Positions 9,701-12,607 of a stretch of 12,607 nucleotides of DNA are shown one piece after another (positions within the stretch are counted from its first letter, which is position 1; each line of letters opens with the position of its first letter). The translations under genes were made by a program, and so were the position numbers. The notes under the pieces were generated by a model. The model was not told the DNA's origin. It saw only the letters and a program-made list of their open reading frames with translations, and did not search any database. Location: positions 108,587 to 121,193 of the forward strand of contig NW_003128369.1 in assembly GCF_000003605.2 (NCBI RefSeq), in the 5' to 3' direction. The stretch is from Saccoglossus kowalevskii. Its lineage: Eukaryota; Hemichordata; Enteropneusta; Harrimaniidae.

Positions 9701-11452
9701 TTTTTCTGCTCTGTCTTTATGTTCAATTACACGCATTACGCGGGGCCTCGTATCAGCGGGCCGAGAAATGCTTTATTTTTTCATCGAATAACAATTGCAT
9801 ACATAGCAAAAACAACTTACGCAGCAATGGCTTATCTGGGCACGGGTATTCATCTGTATGGTCTAAGCAGTGATCTTTTCCGTCACATTCCGCAGCTTGT
9901 GGAATGCATTGGCTAAACAGTCTACATTGAAAAAAACCTACGGGACACACACCTTAAAAACAAACAGTTTATTTAGTGTAATATTTTGAAATATGAAAGA
10001 AAGTTAAACTCAACGATAATGGATATTGCTTTTATGGGGGTGCACAATATGAGTGGTTGGCAGTGAGCCAGAGTTGGTGATTTGTCTTAAAGATTATCGT
10101 TTTACATTCTATTTCACCATTATTCAGCAAATATACTATATAGGCAGACAATTATATAGTTAGACTGTCGACAGTCGGTCGTACCTAATGTTAATCTATT
10201 ATTATTAATAAATATTGTGTATAAAAGTAATAAGAGTGAATAAATTGCGAGCGCCGGGACAGGAAGTATGGAGTGCTGTTAGGCACGACCGGCTGTTCTG
10301 TTCTGCAATTCACTGGTAAGATTTCTTACCAGATCCGGGTACTTTCATATGAAAATGAATAGTCGCGCAGATGTCTGTCATTTTATCGTGGCCAATAGTG
10401 GAAAGGTTCAGGGATGGCTGGCTACTAAGATTGCCTACGACTTACGCGAAGTTTGTTTTGACTTTACTACGCGCGATCGCGACACTTTCCACAGGAGTTT
10501 TTGACGAAAGCATTGTAAAAGTGCTGGAACGTTAGAACTACCATGATATTTCTTGCAAAGAATACCAGCGAGACGCTATCGCAAACTACCGGGAGGGGAG
10601 AGATGTGTTCTTCAGCGTCTCGTGTTGACATTCGACTTGTTAAAAACATGGAGGTAAAGCCATGTCAAAACGAACTCGTTTCGACGAAACCAGGGATCCC
10701 CCATTTTCAGTTGCCATTCTCTTAGAGGAAAATGCCTGCGACCTTTCCAATAACTCTCGCTTAGTTTGTTTAAATTTCTTGCAGTCGACGCTCTCAGTCC
10801 GTATTTTCTGCACGCATACGAACTGACAAGCTGTAGAACGATCGTCTCTGCTACAACAAATTCGATTTCTTCGCATGTCGTAGTTCTGTTGATCCCGCGA
10901 AACCGTCTATTCCGGTTTTCTATATTTTCTATTTGACTGCCACAAACAATTCACGTTATTTCCTTGGTTCTAGGCGATTTAATAGTTTTCTTTGCTATTT
11001 TGGTTGGAGTGACTGTATTCACTGTGTTCATACCAACGTGAACAACCAATGCATTCAGAGGATCATTCAGAATAAATTTGCATACTTATGTTAATATAAT
11101 TTATTTCGTGACGTCATCATCAACTATGAATCATTCATATCAACTAGAAACCTGCAGACGGGGGAAGTCTCTCGGGACTAATGTCCCTCGCGTGAAATGG
11201 TTTGCATTTCCCATCAAACGCCTTCGGCGTTCGAATGTCTAGGAAACACAATTACATTAGGCTCGAGGACTGTCGATAATCTAGTAAATAGTGTGTCATC
11301 ACGGGTAAATAAACAGACAATAATCCCATACTCACTGTGTTGACATTCCGATTCGTCAGAAGAATCAGAGCAGTCCGCGTACTGATCGCACCTCAACGTG
11401 TAATGTATACATTCCCCATTTGTACAGCGAAAGAAGTCCGGGCTGCATACAC
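542..11452 (-). CDS. Partial gene: LDLa-repeat / DEG-ENaC (ASC) cation channel, 20 exons, 3' end complete
   Basis: Predicted membrane sodium/cation channel subunit of the amiloride-sensitive (DEG/ENaC) family with ten extracellular LDLa modules. Joined exons: 11452-11336, 9952-9821, 9327-9205, 9033-8899, 8607-8488, 8121-8011, 7645-7529, 6724-6611, 6461-6324, 6024-5902, 5772-5478, 4712-4609, 4334-4171, 3556-3470, 2537-2432, 2333-2261, 2091-2034, 1782-1712, 1405-1330, 730-542. They sum to 2453 nt: 2 nt of a split codon, 816 codons and a stop. All 19 introns are GT-AG. Residues are numbered here from the first complete codon. LDLa modules occupy 1-409, the ASC ectodomain about 410-757 and TM2 about 764-788. 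The start codon, TM1 and the Cys-Asn strand after TM1 are missing, so the gene continues past 12607. Subtype (ASIC, FaNaC, ENaC or degenerin) cannot be settled without alignment. Family assignment is very secure; individual splice sites are inferred. Confidence 0.93.
731..1329. other. Intron between pre-TM2 and TM2 exons
   Basis: A 599-nt intron, A+T-rich; no ORF, repeat or motif stands out. Confidence 0.8.
1330..1405 (-). CDS. Exon: ASC pre-TM2 palm strand
   Basis: Residues 730-754. It reads [14 protein letters not shown], then [10 protein letters not shown]. The Asn/Asp-Leu-Val-x-Leu-x-Val-Tyr-Phe-Glu-Asp-Leu-Asn strand is a hallmark of DEG/ENaC channels immediately before TM2. The acceptor is ATATGTAG and the donor gtaagc; it ends in phase 0 and joins directly to the TM2 exon. 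Confidence 0.95.
1406..1711. other. Intron with AT-dinucleotide tract
   Basis: This 306-nt intron holds a (TA)n tract broken by CC at about 1603-1627 and nothing else recognised. Confidence 0.8.
1603..1627. repeat. Interrupted TA microsatellite
   Basis: Alternating T and A, broken by a CCA at 1614-1616. It is likely to vary in length between individuals. Confidence 0.7.
1712..1782 (-). CDS. Exon: ASC ectodomain, knuckle-like helix segment
   Basis: Residues 706-728. It reads [11 protein letters not shown], then WVIRDKESA, in phase 0 at the start and ending with two bases of an Arg codon. It is needed because joining 2034 directly to 1405 would shift the frame and hit a stop. It supplies the helix and charged loop that sit between Trp-Pro-Ser and the pre-TM2 strand in this family. 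The acceptor is TTTTTCAG and the donor gtaggt. Confidence 0.9.
2034..2091 (-). CDS. Exon: ASC ectodomain, WPS segment
   Basis: Residues 687-705. It reads [19 protein letters not shown]. The Trp-Pro-Ser motif is widespread in ENaC-like members. Of the three frames, only this one gives the motif, and only this one joins without a stop to exons 2333-2261 and 1782-1712. The acceptor is CTTTCAG and the donor gtaagt. Confidence 0.92.
2261..2333 (-). CDS. Exon: ASC thumb, CDC-xx-PC segment
   Basis: Residues 663-685. It reads [10 protein letters not shown], then [10 protein letters not shown], the second half of the conserved cysteine cluster in which the final Pro-Cys precedes the beta strand back to the palm. 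The acceptor is TGTTTCAG and the donor gtaagt. The closing CG joins A of the next exon to make Arg. Confidence 0.94.
2391..2416. repeat. Two-unit imperfect 13-bp tandem repeat
   Basis: TATAGATGTAGCA is followed by TATAGGTGTAGTA, 15 bp inside the intron after the thumb exon. Two units only, so a weak call. Confidence 0.4.
2432..2537 (-). CDS. Exon: ASC cysteine-rich thumb
   Basis: Residues 627-661. It reads [17 protein letters not shown], then PRC and NKTQ. The C-x3-C-x8-C-G-C arrangement is the diagnostic DEG/ENaC thumb signature. The acceptor is AATTTCAG and the donor gtaagt; the trailing G completes an Asp codon with the next exon. Just past the donor there is a short imperfect tandem repeat (2391-2416). 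Confidence 0.95.
2538..3469. other. Largest ASC-region intron
   Basis: A 932-nt intron. Apart from the inverted repeat at 2811-2880, nothing coding or repetitive was recognised. Neighbouring exons join perfectly, so no exon is missing here. Confidence 0.8.
2811..2880. repeat. 70-bp imperfect inverted repeat (hairpin)
   Basis: CATAAAAGTCA at 2811-2821 is exactly complementary to 2870-2880. The inner arms are also partly complementary (TTTTAAAATTC against GAATATTTTAAA). It could be a tiny decayed inverted-repeat element. Confidence 0.5.
3470..3556 (-). CDS. Exon: ASC ectodomain, second PxGNC segment
   Basis: Residues 598-626, phase 0 at both ends. It contains [10 protein letters not shown], matching the Pro-Pro-x-Gly-Asn-Cys motif of DEG/ENaC thumb/palm junctions, then KYNYSS leading to the cysteine-rich thumb. 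Asn-Cys-Ser and Asn-Tyr-Ser are potential N-glycosylation sites. The acceptor is TTTTTCAG and the donor gtatgt. Confidence 0.92.
3557..4170. other. Intron, nothing recognised
   Basis: 614 nt of A+T-rich sequence without a supported gene or repeat family. Confidence 0.8.
4171..4334 (-). CDS. Exon: ASC ectodomain, palm strands
   Basis: Residues 544-597. It reads GLKLTLF, then [17 protein letters not shown] and KPFPEDEG, then [13 protein letters not shown]. This is the expected DEG/ENaC order: a Gly-Leu-x-Leu strand, an Arg-Val-x-Ile-His strand, a Pro-Phe-Pro turn, and a Pro-Gly...Ser-Ile strand. The acceptor is CGCAAACAG and the donor gtgagt. A plus-strand open frame over the same interval is a shadow. 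Confidence 0.94.
4439..4548. mobile_element. MITE copy 1 (102 bp plus TTAA at both ends)
   Basis: Terminal inverted repeats of about 28 bp. The left end begins AGCGGGGAGTCGTCACC; the right end, read on the minus strand, begins AGCAGGAGGGTTGTCACC, and both continue into TGCGCAYGCGT. TTAA flanks both ends (4439-4442 and 4545-4548), suggesting a piggyBac-type or similar target site. There is no room for a transposase, so it is non-autonomous. It is G+C-rich compared with the host intron. The same family recurs at 8197-8351 in the opposite orientation. Confidence 0.8.
4609..4712 (-). CDS. Exon: ASC ectodomain, YGNC-FTFN segment
   Basis: Residues 509-542. It contains [11 protein letters not shown], one of the best conserved DEG/ENaC motifs (palm/beta-ball region). 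The acceptor is TTTTATAG and the donor gtaatt. It starts with the third base of a Ser codon and ends with the first base of a Gly codon; both codons complete exactly with the neighbouring exons. Confidence 0.94.
4713..5477. other. Intron, nothing coding
   Basis: A 765-nt intron. It contains a perfect 17-bp palindrome at 5116-5132 (ACATGTGG, G, CCACATGT). Short open frames here lack any family signature. Confidence 0.8.
5478..5772 (-). CDS. Exon: ASC ectodomain, finger-type region
   Basis: Residues 411-507. The first ~70 residues are acidic and not strongly conserved. The end matches the classic DEG/ENaC stretch in which a helix ([15 protein letters not shown]) is followed by TYDKKKC. Its position just before the YGNC motif of the next exon is typical of the family. 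An N-glycosylation sequon (Asn-Leu-Ser) spans the junction with the next exon. The acceptor is CTTTGCAG and the donor gtaaaa. The Cys-Asn palm strand that normally follows TM1 is not here, so it must lie upstream of the LDLa array. Confidence 0.93.
5902..6024 (-). CDS. Exon: LDLa module 10 (last of the array)
   Basis: Residues 370-409. It runs CNMNEFKC, an expanded Cys2-Cys3 loop rich in Asp, then CDRINQC and GDGSDENEC. Gln replaces the Asp before Cys5. The acceptor is ATTTCAG and the donor gtaagt. It joins across a short 129-nt intron to the first channel exon, so the LDLa array runs straight into the ASC ectodomain. A 177-codon open frame on the opposite strand here (5541-6074) is an antisense shadow. 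Confidence 0.92.
6025..6323. other. Intron between LDLa modules 9 and 10
   Basis: 299 nt; A+T-rich apart from the CTCF-like word at 6211-6224. Confidence 0.8.
6211..6224 (+). promoter_or_regulatory. CTCF-like core motif
   Basis: CCACTAGAGGGCAC fits all 14 positions of the bilaterian CTCF core consensus CCASYAGRKGGCRS. Similar words also occur in tails of some retroelements, so occupancy is unproven. Confidence 0.35.
6324..6461 (-). CDS. Exon: LDLa module 9 with proline-rich lead
   Basis: Residues 324-368. A short PPPII lead precedes Cys1, then DNQFKC, KC, CNRVDNC and GDKSDEVAC. Two of the four acidic calcium ligands are Asn (after Cys4 and before Cys5), so the calcium site is probably weak. 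The acceptor is GGCTTAG, with a poor pyrimidine tract; the donor is gtaagt. The acceptor, the first ~20 exon bases and the adjoining intron are repeated in decayed form at 6835-6944. Confidence 0.88.
6441..6550. repeat. 110-bp direct duplication, copy A (includes LDLa 9 acceptor)
   Basis: Aligns without gaps to 6835-6944 with 12 differences by my count (about 89% identity). It covers the first 21 bases of LDLa exon 9, its splice acceptor and 89 bases of the preceding intron. Confidence 0.88.
6611..6724 (-). CDS. Exon: LDLa module 8
   Basis: Residues 286-322. It runs [20 protein letters not shown] and TDAMDEFNC: six cysteines with all four acidic calcium ligands, although the usual Gly-Ser before Asp-Glu is Ala-Met. 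The acceptor is CCCAACAG and the donor gtaagg; phase is 1-1. A longer open frame here in another phase is a shadow. Confidence 0.92.
6725..7528. other. Intron between LDLa modules 7 and 8
   Basis: 804 nt. It contains duplication copy B; the remainder is A+T-rich with no LDLa-like codons found, so no cryptic module is visible. Confidence 0.8.
6835..6944. repeat. 110-bp direct duplication, copy B (dead exon start)
   Basis: The match to 6441-6550 covers what would be an LDLa exon start, but on the minus strand the acceptor AG has become AC (TTTAC/AACC), and similarity stops after about 20 exon bases. It is probably a relic of a tandem exon duplication, or both copies derive from a dispersed repeat. 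Confidence 0.85.
7529..7645 (-). CDS. Exon: LDLa module 7
   Basis: Residues 247-284. It runs [20 protein letters not shown] and NDGSDEINC. The residue before Cys5 is Glu instead of Asp, so calcium binding may be kept. The acceptor is CATTTCAG. The donor gtcagc is the weakest in the gene; it was chosen because it keeps phase 1 and joins cleanly to module 8. Confidence 0.88.
7646..8010. other. Intron between LDLa modules 6 and 7
   Basis: 365 nt, A+T-rich; nothing recognised. Confidence 0.8.
8011..8121 (-). CDS. Exon: LDLa module 6, degenerate calcium site
   Basis: Residues 210-245, the shortest module in the array. It has [13 protein letters not shown], then CNGVEDC and DDEDSC. Cys4 is followed by Asn instead of Asp, and the final Asp-Glu is Asp-Ser, so calcium binding is doubtful although all six cysteines are kept. 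The donor is placed at ACAT/gtgaga because it leaves one base that completes a Tyr codon with the next exon. The acceptor is GCATTTAG. Hydrophobic codons upstream of the acceptor look like a signal peptide but are intron. Confidence 0.88.
8197..8351. mobile_element. MITE copy 2 (155 bp)
   Basis: The left end begins AGCGGAGGGGTCGTCAC; the right end, read on the minus strand, begins AGCGGAGTGTCGTCAC. Read on the plus strand, it aligns along its length with the minus strand of copy 1, sharing AATTGAGT, AAAACGCAAA and TGGCCATCTGA, but has about 53 bp more internal sequence. TTAA precedes the left end. At the right end TTAA overlaps the last T, so the target duplication is either TTAA with one base lost, or TA. 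Confidence 0.8.
8488..8607 (-). CDS. Exon: LDLa module 5
   Basis: Residues 170-208. It runs CLEGYFKC, then GHC, then CDYNPDC and DASDEEGC: six cysteines with a complete set of acidic calcium ligands. The acceptor is GTTCCAG and the donor gtgagt; phase is 1-1. The intron towards module 6 contains a small inverted-repeat element (8197-8351). Confidence 0.93.
8608..8898. other. Intron between LDLa modules 4 and 5
   Basis: 291 nt; nothing recognised. Confidence 0.8.
8899..9033 (-). CDS. Exon: LDLa module 4 with insertion in the calcium box
   Basis: Residues 125-168. It starts TCPNGYMTC and has CDGFDDC followed by SDHSDEENC. Between Cys5 and the final Asp-Glu there are about five more residues than usual (MYGLL region). 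All acidic ligands are present, but the calcium loop must be bulged or rearranged. The acceptor is TTCTAATAG and the donor gtaagt; phase is 1-1. Confidence 0.9.
9205..9327 (-). CDS. Exon: LDLa module 3 with a seventh cysteine
   Basis: Residues 84-123. LDLa order is clear (Cys-x7-Cys-x4-Cys ... CDG ... LDSSDELGC), but there is an extra Cys between Cys3 and Cys4 (CINNCQRC), giving seven. The residue before Cys5 is His (HPHC), so one calcium ligand is lost. The unpaired cysteine could pair with another module or subunit, or be free. The acceptor is TGCTTAG and the donor gtacgt; phase is 1-1. Confidence 0.91.
9328..9820. other. Intron between LDLa modules 2 and 3
   Basis: 493 nt. Plus-strand open frames here show no family features and are treated as chance. 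Confidence 0.8.
9821..9952 (-). CDS. Exon: LDLa module 2
   Basis: Residues 40-82. The module has six cysteines with CPVGFFQC at the start and CLDHTDE near the end. The residue before Cys5 is His (KDHC) instead of the usual Asp, so one calcium ligand is missing. The acceptor is TTTTTAAG and the donor gtaagt; phase is 1 at both ends. A downstream TAG within the same T-rich stretch could serve as an alternative acceptor, but it would remove Cys1. A short linker (PDKPLL) follows the module. Confidence 0.92.
10172..10295. repeat. Subterminal inverted copies of the element's terminal motif
   Basis: CAGTCGGTCGTACCTAA at 10172-10188 recurs on the minus strand at 10295-10279 as CAGCCGGTCGTGCCTAA (15 of 17 identical). 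The motif is also recognisable in the right terminal repeat. Such repeated subterminal words often mark transposase-binding sites, which is inference. Confidence 0.55.
10313..10332. repeat. Perfect 9-2-9 inverted repeat
   Basis: CTGGTAAGA, TT, TCTTACCAG. It lies inside the 1.1 kb element. Each arm contains a splice-donor-like word (GTAAG) on one strand or the other. Confidence 0.7.
10500..10628 (+). pseudogene. Broken RecQ-like helicase fragment
   Basis: The plus-strand frame starting at 10500 reads [11 protein letters not shown], a TAG stop at 10533-10535, then a stretch with [18 protein letters not shown] and SVS before TGA at 10626-10628. The Gln-x-x-Ala-Ile followed by Gly-Arg-Asp-Val-Phe resembles motif 0 of RecQ-family DNA helicases, just ahead of Walker A. 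Walker A itself is absent. It is preceded by an acceptor-like TTTCCACAG. It is probably a captured or decayed exon within the inverted-repeat element. This rests on pattern recognition only; similarity to another SF2 helicase is possible. Confidence 0.45.
11174..11231. repeat. Three small hairpins in a row
   Basis: GGGAC-TAAT-GTCCC (11174-11187), GAAATG-GTTTG-CATTTC (11194-11210) and AACGCC-TTC-GGCGTT (11217-11231) are all perfect and closely spaced, about 50 bp inside the right end of the 1.1 kb element. A GTTCGAAT word nearby resembles a tRNA B box, but no tRNA fold forms around it. Confidence 0.7.
11336..11452 (-). CDS. Exon: LDLa module 1 (first in window)
   Basis: Residues 1-38 plus a split codon at each end. 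Six cysteines are in LDLa order, with FFRC, NGEC and the acidic box DCSDSSDE. The four acidic side-chain ligands known for LDLa calcium sites (Asp after Cys4, Asp before Cys5, the final Asp-Glu) are all present, so calcium binding is expected. The acceptor is TTTAG and the donor gtgagt. The exon begins with the last two bases of a codon (phase 1), so at least one more coding exon lies upstream, outside the window. The hydrophobic-looking codons read upstream of it are intron. Confidence 0.93.
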
Positions 11453-12607
11453 CTAAATTATGAAAAATAATGCTAGAATAATGTTGATCTTGGGGGGGGG
11501 GGTCACATAAATCAGATATCGTACTAATGTGCTGCACACATAGCGCGATTCATGTTCATATTAAAATATATGTTTTATAATTCACGTCAATACTATCACA
11601 TAAACATATTTAAAATGTCTTAGCAGGTTACAGTTAGATCACCCAACTTGATTTCAAGAACCAAAAAAGAACCAATTACAAGTTGACAAAGATGTTGTGT
11701 CATTTGTCATGAAAATAGCCATGTCGGGTATGATTTTTTTTATTGATAGCTCAAGTTATGAATTGAATCTTATGAAAGTCTCAAAGTGGCCTTTGACACA
11801 GTAACTAATAAAGCAATTAACTTTGGTGGATATGCATGTCTTGTTGCCATCGAAACATAAATTTCGATATTGAATTTCATTCATAACTGAAAAACGTCCT
11901 ACTAATTACTCGCGAAACTTTCAGCAATTTGAGCCAATCAACTAGATATTGGTAAAAATGCAGATCCTGTTGCTATGGGGCCAATAATTACGGGAATGAT
12001 TCTTCATTTATAGTTCAGAAGGTTATGGATTGCAATAGAATTACCAACCGGGCAGAGGTTGGCTGAGATATTGATGTTTTTGCCATGGCTCTTAAATATC
12101 AGACAAGTGAAAAAGGTTAATGAAGAATTATTTGTTTAGAAAGTGTTATCATTCAGACATAAACAAAGTGATTGATTTTAGAAGAAATCTGGACTCAGTT
12201 TCTTATAGTAATTGTTCACTATAGCCAGATAGGGAGTGGATAAATCATTCAAGACACAATTTGTTTTGTTATTTTCAAAAAAGAATTAGACTTTTATGTC
12301 AATATGATAATATTGTTTTGTTATAAGAAAAGGTAATACTACAATAGGGTAGAGATAGTAGTAATCTGTATTCATGGCAGAGGTTTGTGCTTCCTGAATG
12401 CCTCCTAGTTATTATCGAGTCATATGGCACACGGATTTTACGATTTGATGAAGAGGATCTAGTTCATGTCCTAATGTTAACTAATACCATAACGTTGGAA
12501 TGACAACGAATGGGACAAGCTTCATAACTGTGTTCATTGCAACTACATTCAACAGCAATTTGTACTTAACATATGGCTCATTTTTTCAACAACTCGCAAA
12601 AGATCTT
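11453..12607. other. Intron upstream of LDLa module 1, no exon found
   Basis: I read both strands for an LDLa module, TM1 or the Cys-Asn strand and found none. A run of 11 G lies at 11492-11502. The stretch 11640-12450 has few CpGs and looks like unique or very old repeat sequence. Confidence 0.65.
11492..11502 (+). repeat. G11 homopolymer
   Basis: Eleven consecutive G; on the gene's strand this is a C11 tract ending about 39 nt before the acceptor of LDLa exon 1. Confidence 0.9.

Larger units (their letters stand above)
10161..11283. mobile_element. ~1.1 kb terminal-inverted-repeat element
   Basis: The left end begins TAGACTGTCGACAGTC and continues into a stretch ending CCTAATGT. The right end, read on the minus strand from 11283, begins TAGATTATCGACAGTC and also continues to CCTAATGT. 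The arms match over about 35 positions with a few mismatches and two single-base gaps. TA lies at both outer ends, consistent with a TA target site (Tc1/mariner-like), though other types are possible. No transposase is readable, so it is non-autonomous or decayed. The inside is richer in CpG than the surrounding intron and carries a helicase-like fragment. Confidence 0.65.

Noticed and set aside
10355-10504. Plus-strand 49-codon open frame ahead of the helicase-like stretch
   Set aside because: It looks somewhat protein-like but is in a different frame from the helicase fragment, ends in TGA at the junction and matches no family I know.
10640-10876. Minus-strand open frame, 78 codons, rich in Arg/Lys/Ser, containing a start MATENGG
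   Set aside because: No family recognised. It lies in the inverted-repeat element, where a plus-strand helicase-like fragment also occurs, and nothing shows it is translated. It may be a captured gene start.
11226-11240. GTTCGAAT, resembling a tRNA B box
   Set aside because: No flanking T-arm stem, acceptor stem or A box could be found; part of a hairpin cluster instead.
11560-12607. Search for TM1, start codon or another LDLa exon at the window's far end
   Set aside because: Both strands read; short open stretches such as MNTVMKLVPFVVIPT on the minus strand near 12540 end in a stop and lack TM1 motifs.

Overview
The window looks like genomic DNA from a metazoan, probably a marine invertebrate. 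It is A+T-rich, has no operons or dense bacterial-type ORFs, and its coding sequence is split into short exons bounded by GT...AG introns. I cannot name the species. Conserved residues only place the encoded protein among bilaterian-type DEG/ENaC channels.

One gene on the minus strand spans about 11.45 kb down to 0.54 kb. I could join 20 exons in a single frame, giving 816 residues with no internal stop. At every junction the split codon completes, and the joined sequence keeps family motifs. The 5' part (11452 to 5902) is ten exons, each encoding exactly one LDL-receptor class A (LDLa) module, all phase 1 at both ends. The 3' part (5772 to 542) is ten exons encoding the extracellular cysteine-rich region and the second membrane segment (TM2) of an amiloride-sensitive / degenerin (ASC, DEG/ENaC) sodium channel, including the Gly-Leu-Ser selectivity filter. 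It ends with a basic cytoplasmic tail and a TAA stop at 542-544. The start codon, the cytoplasmic N-terminus, TM1 and the conserved Cys-Asn strand after TM1 are not in the window and must lie beyond 12607. The predicted protein is therefore a cation channel with a long string of calcium- or ligand-binding LDLa modules spliced into its extracellular domain.

The introns hold several mobile or repetitive structures. Two copies of one small inverted-repeat element (MITE) lie in opposite orientations at about 4443-4544 and 8197-8351. A roughly 1.1 kb element with imperfect ~35-bp terminal inverted repeats (10161-11283) fills the intron between LDLa modules 1 and 2; it carries a broken RecQ-like helicase fragment and a cluster of small hairpins. 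A 110-bp ungapped duplication (6441-6550 and 6835-6944, about 89% identical) copies the acceptor and first bases of LDLa exon 9, and the second copy has lost its splice acceptor.

The ends are non-coding as far as I can see: 1-541 is probable 3' UTR and downstream flank, and 11453-12607 is intron. No RNA gene, CRISPR array or complete second gene was found.
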